Shown here: piece by piece, positions 34,738 to 44,500 of the stretch | How positions within the stretch are numbered: the stretch's first letter is position 1 | How the letters are laid out: each line of letters begins with the position of its first letter | NCBI GenBank assembly: GCA_013214065.1 | Contig: JABSPK010000009.1 | Location: forward strand, 62,001-126,000 | Direction of reading: 5' to 3' | From: Flavobacteriaceae bacterium | Lineage (GTDB): Bacteria > Bacteroidota > Bacteroidia > Flavobacteriales > Flavobacteriaceae | Length of the DNA stretch: 64,000 bases | Notes under the pieces: model-generated | What the model saw: only the letters and a program-made list of their open reading frames with translations | The model's database searches: none | Told to the model about the DNA's origin: nothing | Position numbers and translations under genes: made by a program

Positions 34738-35466
34738 GTGCGAGTAATTTCCATGATTCCGGCGCGTTACAAAGCCTCGCGGTTTCCGGGTAAACTAATG
34801 CAAGATCTTTCGGGAAAACCCGTTATCCAGCGTACCTACGAAGCGGTACGCGATACCGGTTTGTTCGATGCGGTCTATGTGGTGACCGACAGCAAAGTGA
34901 TCCACGAGCTGATCAGTGGTATCGGTGGCCAGGCTATCATGAGCAAGCACACCCACGAAAGTGGTTCAGACCGTATTGCAGAGGCCGTTATGGATCTCGA
35001 GGTGGATATCGCCATCAACGTTCAGGGTGACGAACCCTTTATCGATAAAGCCAGTCTTGAAAAAGTCATTGATGTTTTTCGACATGACGATCGATCTGAA
35101 ATCGATTTGGCATCCTTAATGACCCCCATTACCGACTGGGCCGAAATCGAAAATCCGAATACCGTAAAAGTGATCGTCGATAACCGTAATTTCGCTTTGT
35201 ATTTTTCACGTTCCCCGATTCCGTATCCTCGCGATAAGGGTGTCGAGACCACCTATTACAAACACAAGGGCATCTATGCTTTTCGAAAAAGGGCCTTGGA
35301 AGATTTTCAGCGTCTGCCCATGTTATCCTTGGAGGCGACCGAAAAAATTGAGGCCATTCGCTATTTGGAGTATGGAAAGAAAATAAAGATGGTGGAGACC
35401 CACGTCACGGGTATCGAAATCGATACGCCTGAAGACCTGGAAAAGGCCGTAAAAGAATGGAAGTGA
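34738..35466 (+). CDS. kdsB: 3-deoxy-manno-octulosonate cytidylyltransferase
   Basis: 242 residues from GTG 34738. It activates Kdo (or an 8-amino relative) with CTP for lipopolysaccharide core synthesis. Visible marks are [19 protein letters not shown] (CTP site), [16 protein letters not shown] (metal-binding Asp) and [11 protein letters not shown]. The last 10 nt overlap the HAD gene. A KdnB-like enzyme two genes on raises the question whether the substrate is 8-amino-Kdo, as for the Shewanella enzyme. Confidence 0.94.
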   Translation: MRVISMIPARYKASRFPGKLMQDLSGKPVIQRTYEAVRDTGLFDAVYVVTDSKVIHELISGIGGQAIMSKHTHESGSDRIAEAVMDLEVDIAINVQGDEPFIDKASLEKVIDVFRHDDRSEIDLASLMTPITDWAEIENPNTVKVIVDNRNFALYFSRSPIPYPRDKGVETTYYKHKGIYAFRKRALEDFQRLPMLSLEATEKIEAIRYLEYGKKIKMVETHVTGIEIDTPEDLEKAVKEWK

Positions 35467-36155
35467 ACTTTGACAACATAAAAACCATAGCATTCGACGC
35501 CGATGACACCCTCTGGGTCAACGAAACCTATTTTCGGGAGACCGAGGAGAAGTTTGCAGATCTGCTTCAAGGGTTTGAAACCAAGAACAAGATCGATCAG
35601 GAGTTGTTCAAGGTGGAAATGGATAATTTGGCCTTATACGGGTACGGCATTAAAGGTTTTGTACTCTCCATGGTCGAATCGGCACTCGACCTTTCGAACC
35701 ATACCATATCCCAACAAACGATCGGTGAGATCTTGGACTTGGGCAAGCGTATGATCGACCATCCCGTCGAATTGCTCGATGGGGTTGAAGAAGTGCTGGA
35801 AGCATTGTCGAAAAGGTACCGGCTGATCGTATTGACCAAAGGTGATCTACTCGACCAAGAACGCAAATTGGAACGCTCCGGTTTGTCGAAATACTTCCAA
35901 CATGTCGAGGTTTTGAGCGATAAGAAAGAAGTCAACTACAGCAATTTGCTTTCCCATTTGAACATCGATGTCAAGGAGTTCATGATGGTGGGCAATTCAC
36001 TGAAGTCCGATATATTGCCCGTTTTGAATATTGGGGCCAGGGCCGTTCATATCCCGTTCCATACCACTTGGGCGCATGAGATAGTGGCCGAAGAACAGGT
36101 GAACGGGCACATGAAGTTGGGCGGTATTAAAGAACTATTGACTTATTTGAATTGA
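35457..36155 (+). CDS. HAD-superfamily phosphatase-like hydrolase
   Basis: 232 residues. The nucleophile loop is [14 protein letters not shown] (DxDxT), motif II is [12 protein letters not shown], the Lys is in SDKKEVNY, and motif IV is [16 protein letters not shown] helical cap lies between residues about 20 and 95. The type is that of phosphoglycolate/haloacid phosphatases rather than the short KdsC type. It overlaps kdsB by 10 nt and abuts the next gene, so it may act on a sugar phosphate in the same path; the substrate is unknown. Confidence 0.88.
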   Translation: MEVNFDNIKTIAFDADDTLWVNETYFRETEEKFADLLQGFETKNKIDQELFKVEMDNLALYGYGIKGFVLSMVESALDLSNHTISQQTIGEILDLGKRMIDHPVELLDGVEEVLEALSKRYRLIVLTKGDLLDQERKLERSGLSKYFQHVEVLSDKKEVNYSNLLSHLNIDVKEFMMVGNSLKSDILPVLNIGARAVHIPFHTTWAHEIVAEEQVNGHMKLGGIKELLTYLN

Positions 36156-37283
36156 ATGAAGAGCGAGAACGATAGCAACCAAAATCAAGGAATCCTGCAC
36201 GAAAAGACCACATACCGTAATTTTCCAATGGTACCAAGGGTGGTATTCGGAAGGGGGTCTTTCGGGCAATTGGCCGATATCCTACTGCCAAAACGCAAGA
36301 ATTCCGATGCGCCGATGATTTTTTTGGTCGATGCTTTTTTTGAAGGTAGCGAGTTTGCACAGCGTATTCCCTGGTTATTCAATGACAAGATCATCTTCAT
36401 CCCAGCCGATGAGGAACCCAAAACCGCCCAAGTCGATGCTTTGGTAGCCGCGATCAAAGAAGAATTCGATGAAACGCCTTCTGGGATCATCGGGATCGGC
36501 GGGGGTACCTTACTCGATTTGGCCAAGGCCGTGGCTTTGATGATGACCAATTCGGGCAGTGCGGCAAACTACCAGGGTTGGGATCTGGTAGGCAAACCCG
36601 CTTTGTATCATGTGGGCATACCCACGATCAGTGGTACCGGTGCCGAAGTATCGCGCACCACAGTGCTGATGGGCCCTGAAAAAAAACTGGGGATCAACTC
36701 CGATTTTACGACCTATGATCAAGTAGTCCTTGATCCCGATTTGCTGGCCACGGTTCCTAAAGCGCAATGGTTTTACACGGGGATGGATTGTTTTATCCAC
36801 TGCGTGGAGTCGTTGAACGGGACCTATTTGAACGCCTTTAGCCAGAGCTATGGGGAAAAAGCGATGGATCTTTGCCTTGAAGTCTTTCTGGGCGATGGTT
36901 GCGAGCAAGACAAAGAAGAACAACTCATGATGGCCTCTTGGCATGGTGGCATGAGTATCGCCTACTCACAAGTGGGGATCGCCCATGCGATGAGTTATGG
37001 CTTATCCTATGTATTGGGGGTCAAACACGGTATCGGCAATTGTTTGGTGTTCCAACATCTTGAAGCCTATTACCCGCAAGGAGTGGCCACCTTTCACCGC
37101 ATGATGGACAAACACGGAATCGTGTTGCCCCAAGGAATTTGTTCGGGGCTATCACCGGAACGTATGGATACGATGATCTCAGTCGCACTCTCCATGGCCC
37201 CGCTATGGGAGAATGCCTTGGGTCAAGACTGGGAGACCAAGATCGATCGGGATACCCTCCGCAGCATTTACCAAAAGATTTAA
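36156..37283 (+). CDS. iron-containing alcohol dehydrogenase, KdnB-like
   Basis: 375 residues of the Fe-ADH family. NAD-binding region: GIIGIGGGTLLDLAKAVAL; PTISGTGAEVSRTTVL follows. Metal ligands are expected in TGMDCFIHCVESL (Asp, His), GIAHAMSYGL (His) and GVKHGIGN (His). Overall it resembles KdnB, the Kdo 8-oxidase that with aminotransferase KdnA makes 8-amino-Kdo in Shewanella. Position beside kdsB supports this. No kdnA-like gene lies in the window. A general alcohol dehydrogenase is the alternative. Its TAA overlaps the next ATG by one base. Confidence 0.85.
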   Translation: MKSENDSNQNQGILHEKTTYRNFPMVPRVVFGRGSFGQLADILLPKRKNSDAPMIFLVDAFFEGSEFAQRIPWLFNDKIIFIPADEEPKTAQVDALVAAIKEEFDETPSGIIGIGGGTLLDLAKAVALMMTNSGSAANYQGWDLVGKPALYHVGIPTISGTGAEVSRTTVLMGPEKKLGINSDFTTYDQVVLDPDLLATVPKAQWFYTGMDCFIHCVESLNGTYLNAFSQSYGEKAMDLCLEVFLGDGCEQDKEEQLMMASWHGGMSIAYSQVGIAHAMSYGLSYVLGVKHGIGNCLVFQHLEAYYPQGVATFHRMMDKHGIVLPQGICSGLSPERMDTMISVALSMAPLWENALGQDWETKIDRDTLRSIYQKI

Positions 37284-37849
37284 TGATCCACCGGTTCTCA
37301 AAATTTATTTTTTACAAGCTGATGCGTTGGCGGCTCATTGGACGTTTTCCGGAGCTGAAGCAATGTGTGGTGATCGTCGTACCGCATACACACTGGCTCG
37401 ATTTTCCGTTAGGGCTGATCGTGCGCAGTGTGGTCAACCAGCAAATCAATTACATCGGTAAGAAAAGCCTGTTCAAACCCCCGTTCGGATGGTTTTTCAG
37501 AATCACCGGCGGCGCCCCGGTAGATCGCAGTGCGGCCAATAACTCCGTCGATGCCGTAGTGAACCTTTTCAAGCAACGTGAGATCTTCCGTTTCGCTTTG
37601 GCTCCTGAAGGCACCCGAAAGAAGGTGAAGGCACTGAAAACGGGCTTTTACTATATCGCCAAAAAGGCCCAGGTGCCCATTGTGATGGTGGCCTTTGATT
37701 TTGGTAAAAAACAAGTGAAAATATCCGAACCCTTTGAAACCACCGACGATATCAACCACGATTTTCGGAAGGTCCGCAAGTTTTTCGAAGGAGTTCAAGG
37801 GAGGGTGCCCGCTTATAGTTTCGGGGTTTCCGAAGCTACGTCTTTTTAA
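37283..37849 (+). CDS. 1-acyl-glycerol-3-phosphate-type acyltransferase
   Basis: 188 residues starting MIHRFSKFIFYKLMRWR. The acyltransferase HX4D motif is PHTHWLDFPLG (about 32-42), and the acceptor motif is FALAPEGTRKKVKALKTGFYYIA (about 101). The length is short, as in the subfamily often called glycerol acyltransferase in Bacteroidota. It may acylate lysophosphatidate or another lipid. It is the last of four coupled genes starting at kdsB, which suggests envelope lipid work. The last 14 bp overlap the next gene on the other strand. Confidence 0.88.
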   Translation: MIHRFSKFIFYKLMRWRLIGRFPELKQCVVIVVPHTHWLDFPLGLIVRSVVNQQINYIGKKSLFKPPFGWFFRITGGAPVDRSAANNSVDAVVNLFKQREIFRFALAPEGTRKKVKALKTGFYYIAKKAQVPIVMVAFDFGKKQVKISEPFETTDDINHDFRKVRKFFEGVQGRVPAYSFGVSEATSF

Positions 37850-38330
37850 GGACTTTGGGTTTGGGCGACTCCTTTTTGTTCGAATTGCCCGGAAAAACGA
37901 GATTGGTGCTCGAATACGAACCTCCGAACGTCAGCGCCGCCGCATAGACCTGTTGGATGGCATCGATGACTTGGGCCTCCGACAATTCCTTTAGCGGGTG
38001 GGCGTAGACCGACCAAATGATCTCATCACTCAGGGCATACTTTACATCCAAGGCCGAATGGAAATTGGCGACCAGGGCGTTGAGCAGCTCATCTTCGGTC
38101 AGTTTTTCACGTTCGATAATGGGGGATATGATCCGCATCCGGTTCGCATTGACATCGTAAATCGAGATCAACATGGTCTCGTTGAACAGGAACTGGATCG
38201 AATTCCCTTGCTGGATCGTGGTATCCGCTTCCTGTTCTATGATGGCCACTAATTTTTCAGCGGTCATCTGTTGTGCCATGCAGCACGTACACCAAAATAA
38301 AGTCAAAATAAAGCCGGTTGATTTTCCCAT
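37836..38330 (-). CDS. exported protein of unknown function
   Basis: 164 residues. The N-terminus MGKSTGFILTLFWCTCCMAQQ looks like a signal peptide cut after MAQ; several Cys before the cut make it unusual. The mature part is acidic, alternating helix and strand (TAEKLVAIIEQEA, IQFLFNETMLISIYDVNANRMRII), and the C-terminus is Lys-rich. No family is recognised. It is transcribed alone, tail to tail with the acyltransferase and divergent from the giant surface protein. Confidence 0.75.
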   Translation of the reverse strand: MGKSTGFILTLFWCTCCMAQQMTAEKLVAIIEQEADTTIQQGNSIQFLFNETMLISIYDVNANRMRIISPIIEREKLTEDELLNALVANFHSALDVKYALSDEIIWSVYAHPLKELSEAQVIDAIQQVYAAALTFGGSYSSTNLVFPGNSNKKESPKPKVLKKT

Positions 38331-38501
38331 ATACTTACGGTCGTTGAATCCCCCTTGAAATTACAACGGACCTTGGGATTTTCGCCTATGGGCAGGTATA
38401 ATTTTTTAAACGAAGGAATTGACGCCTTGTCGATTAATTCCGATGATGGGTATTATAGGCTGTATTTTTCAAGAACACTTCAAAATCAATCGAACTACCC
38501 T

Positions 38502-41500
38502 ATGAAAAGACTACTACCCCTTGTTTTTTTACTGACTTTTTTTAGTGCCCAGGCTTTTGATGCCAATGTACACATTGGAAAAAGCGATTCTCCTTTTATT
38601 GCGGCTTCCGATGGTTATTTGGTTGGCGTTAATGCAATGGAATTTGAAATGCTTACTTTGGACAAAGTTCCTCCGAATTCGAACGGTGATAGAACCACGA
38701 TACCGGGTTCGGTTGATGGTGCTGAATACACAATCGACACAAATTCTTGTGCGCTTCAAATTGAAAGGCAACCAACAGACGCAGAGGCTTGTTTAACGGA
38801 AACTATAGTTGATGTTTTTGTAGATGTCCAGGCTTCTGGAACGGGTACTTTATCATACAATTGGCAATGGTTATTTGATTCTGGGGGTGGATGGTTTGAC
38901 GTAATTGAAGATCGAAATGGGAATTCGGAACTTCGACTAAGTTTTGGTTCTTCTGAAAGTTTTCAATTGCGTGTTATTATTTCTGATGATAATAATACTT
39001 CTAACATTGACGATGACTGTACGGTAATATCCGAAACAATAAGGATATCAACTTTTGAATTACCCATACCCGAAATAACGGGGCGATCTTCCTACCCAAT
39101 TAATGGAGACGGTGTTACATTGGATGCAGGTGAGGGATTTCAAAGTTACCTTTGGTTTCCAGGTGGTGAAACCACGCGAATACTCAGTAATGTTCTAGAA
39201 GGGAGCTACGCTGTTACCGTATCGGACGAGAATGGCTGTGTTGGAAACTCAGTACCCTTTGAAGTGACACAGGATGCACCTCCAATAATGATAACTGGAT
39301 TAATGGATTCCAATATCAGTAGTTCGAATATGTCGTTGCTGGAACTTTATGCTTTAGCGGATATTCCTGATCTAAGTATTTATGCCATTGGAATACCTGA
39401 AGAAGGTTCAGGGTCGGATGGCCCAGAATTTATACTTTCAGGCTCATTGTCGGCGGGTGATTATCTTTATTTGGGACGTGACGAAAGTGAATTTCATAAT
39501 TTTTTTGGATTTGTACCCGATATTCTATTACCTAATCTTGCTGAATTGGATTTCAATGGTGATGAAGGCGTTGAACTTTATGATATTTCAGGGGAAGCAC
39601 CAGTTGTCATAGATACCTTTGGAGAAGCCACCGTAAACGGCGAGGGGGCGCCCTGGAATTGGCAAAATAGTTGGGCTTATAGATCAAATTTGACAGGACC
39701 TGACGGCAATACGTTTATCTTGGATAATTGGCGTATTCCAGGGCCCGATGTGTTGAGTTTCGTAGATAACAATGCTACTGCCCCTGTTCCTTTCCCATTA
39801 GGTTCTTATCATTCCGAATTACAAGACACCATTCCTCCGAATGCAATGTGCACAAATGCTCTTTATCAAATTCCTTTTGATGGGTCTAATAATCTGACTC
39901 CGAATTTGGTCGATGGTGGTTCAACCGATGATTCGGGAATAGCACTACGACTATTGTTTGATAGCAACGGACGACTTCTCAACAACTTGAATTGCGGTGA
40001 CTTGGGAGAAAATACGGTAACACTGAAAGTATATGATTCGGATGGAAATACAAGTAGTTGTGCGGCAGTGGTTTCAGTAGAACCTGAGTTGGTGTCCAAC
40101 GCAATATGTAATGATATTACGCTTCAAATTCACTCGCAAACTGAAACCACTGCGATAAATATAGATCAAGTTGGATCCTTTAGCGAAGGAGTGTGTAATG
40201 GAGAAGGAAGTGAATTGTTTTTTCTTCCTAGGGAACTGAAGGTTTTTGAAGGTAGTCTTGATGAAACCAGTCTAATGGATGATTTGCAATTAGGAGTACT
40301 TTTCTCATATCCCTATCAACAGAATACCATAACGGTGCCAGAGAGTCAAGATTACGTTTTGAACTTATCGGGTTCCCTATCCCTTGAAATCGAGTCTCCT
40401 TTGACTTTTGTGATTTACGATCAAGAACCGGTTCCTAATTCGGGAAATTTATTTTCAAGACCTGGATTAATCGGGGTTTTCCCTTTTGATATAGATGGTA
40501 CACCAAGAGAAAGCCCTATAGTTAATCTAAAAAGTGGTGTCACCTACTATGTTCAGATTTTTATTTTTGCGGCTTTTACTGATGCTGAGTTTTCAGGTTC
40601 CTTACGACCTGTGGATTATACAGGGCCGGAAATGGTATCCACATTGGAATTCGATAGTTCTGATGTTGGTGAGAGTATAGAAACCGTAGTTTTTATCGAT
40701 GAGGATGCAAACCGTTCCATGTGTCAAACCATTGTAACAGTTGAAGAAGCATCAACCCCCTTTATAACTACCTGGAAGACCGATAATCCAGGAATCTCAA
40801 ACGATGATCAAATCACCATTCCAACTATTTCAGCCTGGATCTATGATTATGATGTCGATTGGGGTGATGGTTCTACGAGTGAAAACTTAACCGGAAATGC
40901 AACGCATACGTATAGTACACCGGGAACCTATACGGTTTCCATAAGTGGCCAGTTTCCACAAATATTCTTTAACCAGTCCGGCGAGGAGGAAAAGTTGATC
41001 GCCATCAATCAATGGGGGTCTATTACATGGTCCTCCCTGTTCGCTTCTTTCTCGGGCTGTCTTAATATGGACGTGCTGGCAAACGATACGCCCGATCTAA
41101 GTGCAAACCCGGATTTAGCGGGTATGTTCAACAATTGTAGTGCTATGGTCGGGAATGCGAGTTTCGAGACATGGGATACCACCGGTATCACAAACATGCA
41201 AGGACTTTTCGGAGGCTGTGAGCGTTTTGATCAAGCCATCGGTGGCTGGGACGTTTCCAGTGTTGAAAACATGATCGCCTTGTTCTCAAGGGCCAAATCG
41301 TTCAATCAAGACCTAAGCATGTGGAAGGTGGGTTCGGTGACCAACATGCTGGCTATGTTCGCCGACGCTGAAAGTTTTAACCAAGACATCGGTTCATGGG
41401 ATGTGTCGCAGGTCACCGACATGACCTTGATGTTCGCCGAAACGGATGCCTTTGACCAGGACCTTGGGAATTGGGATGTTGGAATGGTTAATACCATGGA

Positions 41501-44500
41501 GGGGATGTTCAATGATTCCGGCCTTTCCAACGCGAATTATGATAACACGCTGATTGGATGGAACCAACTCCCTACATTGCAAAACGATGTAGCAGTAGGT
41601 GCCCCTCTAAATTTTTACTGCCTGTCTGAAAGCGCCAGGCAAAACCTCATCGATACGTACAACTGGACCTTTAACGATGGTGGGAAATCTACGGATTGCC
41701 AACGCCCTTTTATCACCACATGGCATACAGATCCCAATTCATTCGGAAATCGTCAAATTATTATCCCAACCCATCCCGATGAAACATATAATTACACGGT
41801 GTTTTGGGGAGATGGTACTGCCGATACCAATGTTGTTGGCGATATAACCCATACATATTCCACACCAGGAACATACACCGTTACTATCAATGGACAGTTC
41901 CCAAGAATTAATTTTTTAAGTAACAGCTTCAACAGACCTAGAATTACCACTATTGAACAATGGGGTGATATCGAATGGACCTCAATGGAAAGGGCATTTT
42001 ATGGATGCAATAATTTGAAGGTAGTAGCGACGGATACTCCAGATTTGTCTGCGGTTTCTTCATTAAAAGAGATGTTTCGTTTTTGTGGATCATTGGTTGG
42101 AAATGAAAACTTTGGGAACTGGGACGTTTCAACTATTGAAAATATGTCTGGTTTGTTTGGTTTCAGTTCATTCGATCAGGATCTTTCAAAGTGGAATGTG
42201 AGCCTTGTTATCAATATGTCCGGTATGTTCTCAGGGAGTTCTGGACTATCTGTTGAAAATTATGATAAAACCCTTATCGGTTGGAGTCAGCTGCCTTCAC
42301 TTCAAAATGAAGTGCGATTGGATGTGGAAAATTTTTATTGTTTGTCCGTAAATGCAAGGCAAAGTATCATTGATACGTACGGTTGGGCGATCAATGATGT
42401 TGGGTTCGGTTGTATTGCGGATGGCCCAAAAATCACTTCTTCCGACACTATCGGATTTTTAGAGAACGCAATTGGTGTTGTTTTGGATGTGGAAAGTACG
42501 GATAATAGCGACAGTGAAGGAGCTGGATTGATATACAGTCTAACAGGAAGTGTTGATGATAATTTGTTCAATATTGATGTAACTTCAGGTGAAATCTCGT
42601 TCATTGTGAGCCCCGATTTTGATACACCTTTGGATGTTGGTGGCAACAATGTCTACAACTTGATAGTAAAAGTAACCGATAGTGAAGGTTTTGCCGATAG
42701 GCAAGAGGTTGCGGTAACGGTGATAAAGGATGATGGATCGAATCAAGATAGTGATTTTGACGGTGTTATTGATGCGCTGGATGAATGTCCCAACACACCC
42801 CCGGGTCAAGTGGTAGATGAGAAAGGTTGCGAGTTCAACAATATCATTTATGAATACTTGGAGGAAAATTTTTCGAAATGGTTTGGAGGAGACGATAGAC
42901 CGGAATTTGGTCCAAGAAATTTAGGAACCGGTCAAAGTATCTTTTTTGACAAAGATGTTCGTATTGAATCCTTTAGCACCAAATTTCAACGTAGATTCGA
43001 TTTCTCTGACAATCCAGATAGGACGGGTCATGCGGTAGAATTGGTTCTTCAGGTTAGGGATGCCAACGGACAAATAATAACCAGTACCAACAATATGTTG
43101 TCCGCTGATTTTGACGGGGGTTGGGTCCGTTTCGTTTTTGATTCCATTCTGGAGTTGCCTGGTGACGCCTTGTATTATTTTACCTGGTATTTGAAAGATG
43201 GCCTGACAAACGATTACTTTAATGGGTCAATTGGGGATAGAACATCTTCATTTGAACTGGGAAATGGTTTGGGAATACGAATTGAAGAAGGGGGAGATGA
43301 TTCGGATTTTGATGATTTTCAGAATTGGAACAATAGTGGAGCTGATTTTGTTTTTAAAATAACAGGAACCAAAGTTCAAAACGCTCCTTTTATAACCACC
43401 TGGAAGACCGATAACCCAGGAGTTTCCGAAGATAATCAGATTGTTATTCCGACTTTCCCTGGAGAGACCTATGACTATACCGTAAATTGGGGTGATGGTA
43501 CTATAGAAAGTGGGTTTACCGGGGATGCCTCGCATACCTATGCCACTCCGGGAGTTTATGAGGTTTCGATTATGGGGAAGTTTCCACAAATCCTTTTTTC
43601 AGAAGCTGGTGATAACAACAAGATAATCGATATTGTCCAGTGGGGCGATATCGTTTGGCAATCATTCAATAGCTCATTTGCAGGTTGTCAAAATTTAGAT
43701 ATTTCAGCTACTGACCTGCCTGATTTATCTCAGGTTTCATCTTTTAAACAAACCTTCTTTTCATGCCAGAATTTAAAAGGCAATCCCAGTATGAATAATT
43801 GGGACACTAGTCGTATAGTTGACATGTCGAGCATGTTTGCCCAAGCCATGGTTTTTAACCAAAATATTGGTAACTGGGACGTTTCCCAGGTGACCGATAT
43901 GTCTCAGATGTTCGCCTTTGCGAGGGCGTTTAATCAACCTATTGGTAGCTGGAATGTTGCTGAAGTCAGGACAATGGACACGATGTTCGGTGCAGCTGTT
44001 AGCTTCAACCAAGATATTGGTACTTGGAACGTATCTAAGGTTAAAAGCATGCAAAACATGTTTACCAGTGCATCTTCCTTTGATAATCCCATAGAAAATT
44101 GGAATGTATCTACGGTCACGAACATGGCCGGTATGTTCAATGGAGCCAACACCTTTAATCAAGAACTAGGCAATTGGGATGTTGGGAACGTCACAAATAT
44201 GGATTCGATGTTCGAGGAAGCGTTTTTGTTCAACGCAGATCTTTCGAACTGGGATGTAAGTAAGGTGCAGAATACTTTTGATATGTTCGAAAGCTGTGCC
44301 CTGTTCGATCAAGATCTTGGGTCATGGGATATTTCCAGTTTGGTCAATGCTCGATTCATGTTTTCAGGTGCTGGTCTTTCGAAACGGAATTATGACAATA
44401 CCTTGATTGGATGGCGACGTTTGGACCCAGAGGAAACTAAAATTCCCACGAATGTCGATGCACGGAACCTGACATTGAGTAGTTTCTGTTTGGCCGATGA

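Noticed and set aside
38355-38501. N-terminal extension of the giant surface protein
   Set aside because: The extension would put 49 polar residues ahead of a clear signal peptide; the ATG at 38502 is the natural start.
41150-44350. BspA repeats read as DNA tandem repeats or a phase-variable satellite
   Set aside because: The nucleotide copies are divergent and the repeat is a protein motif; there is no short perfect tandem unit that would slip.
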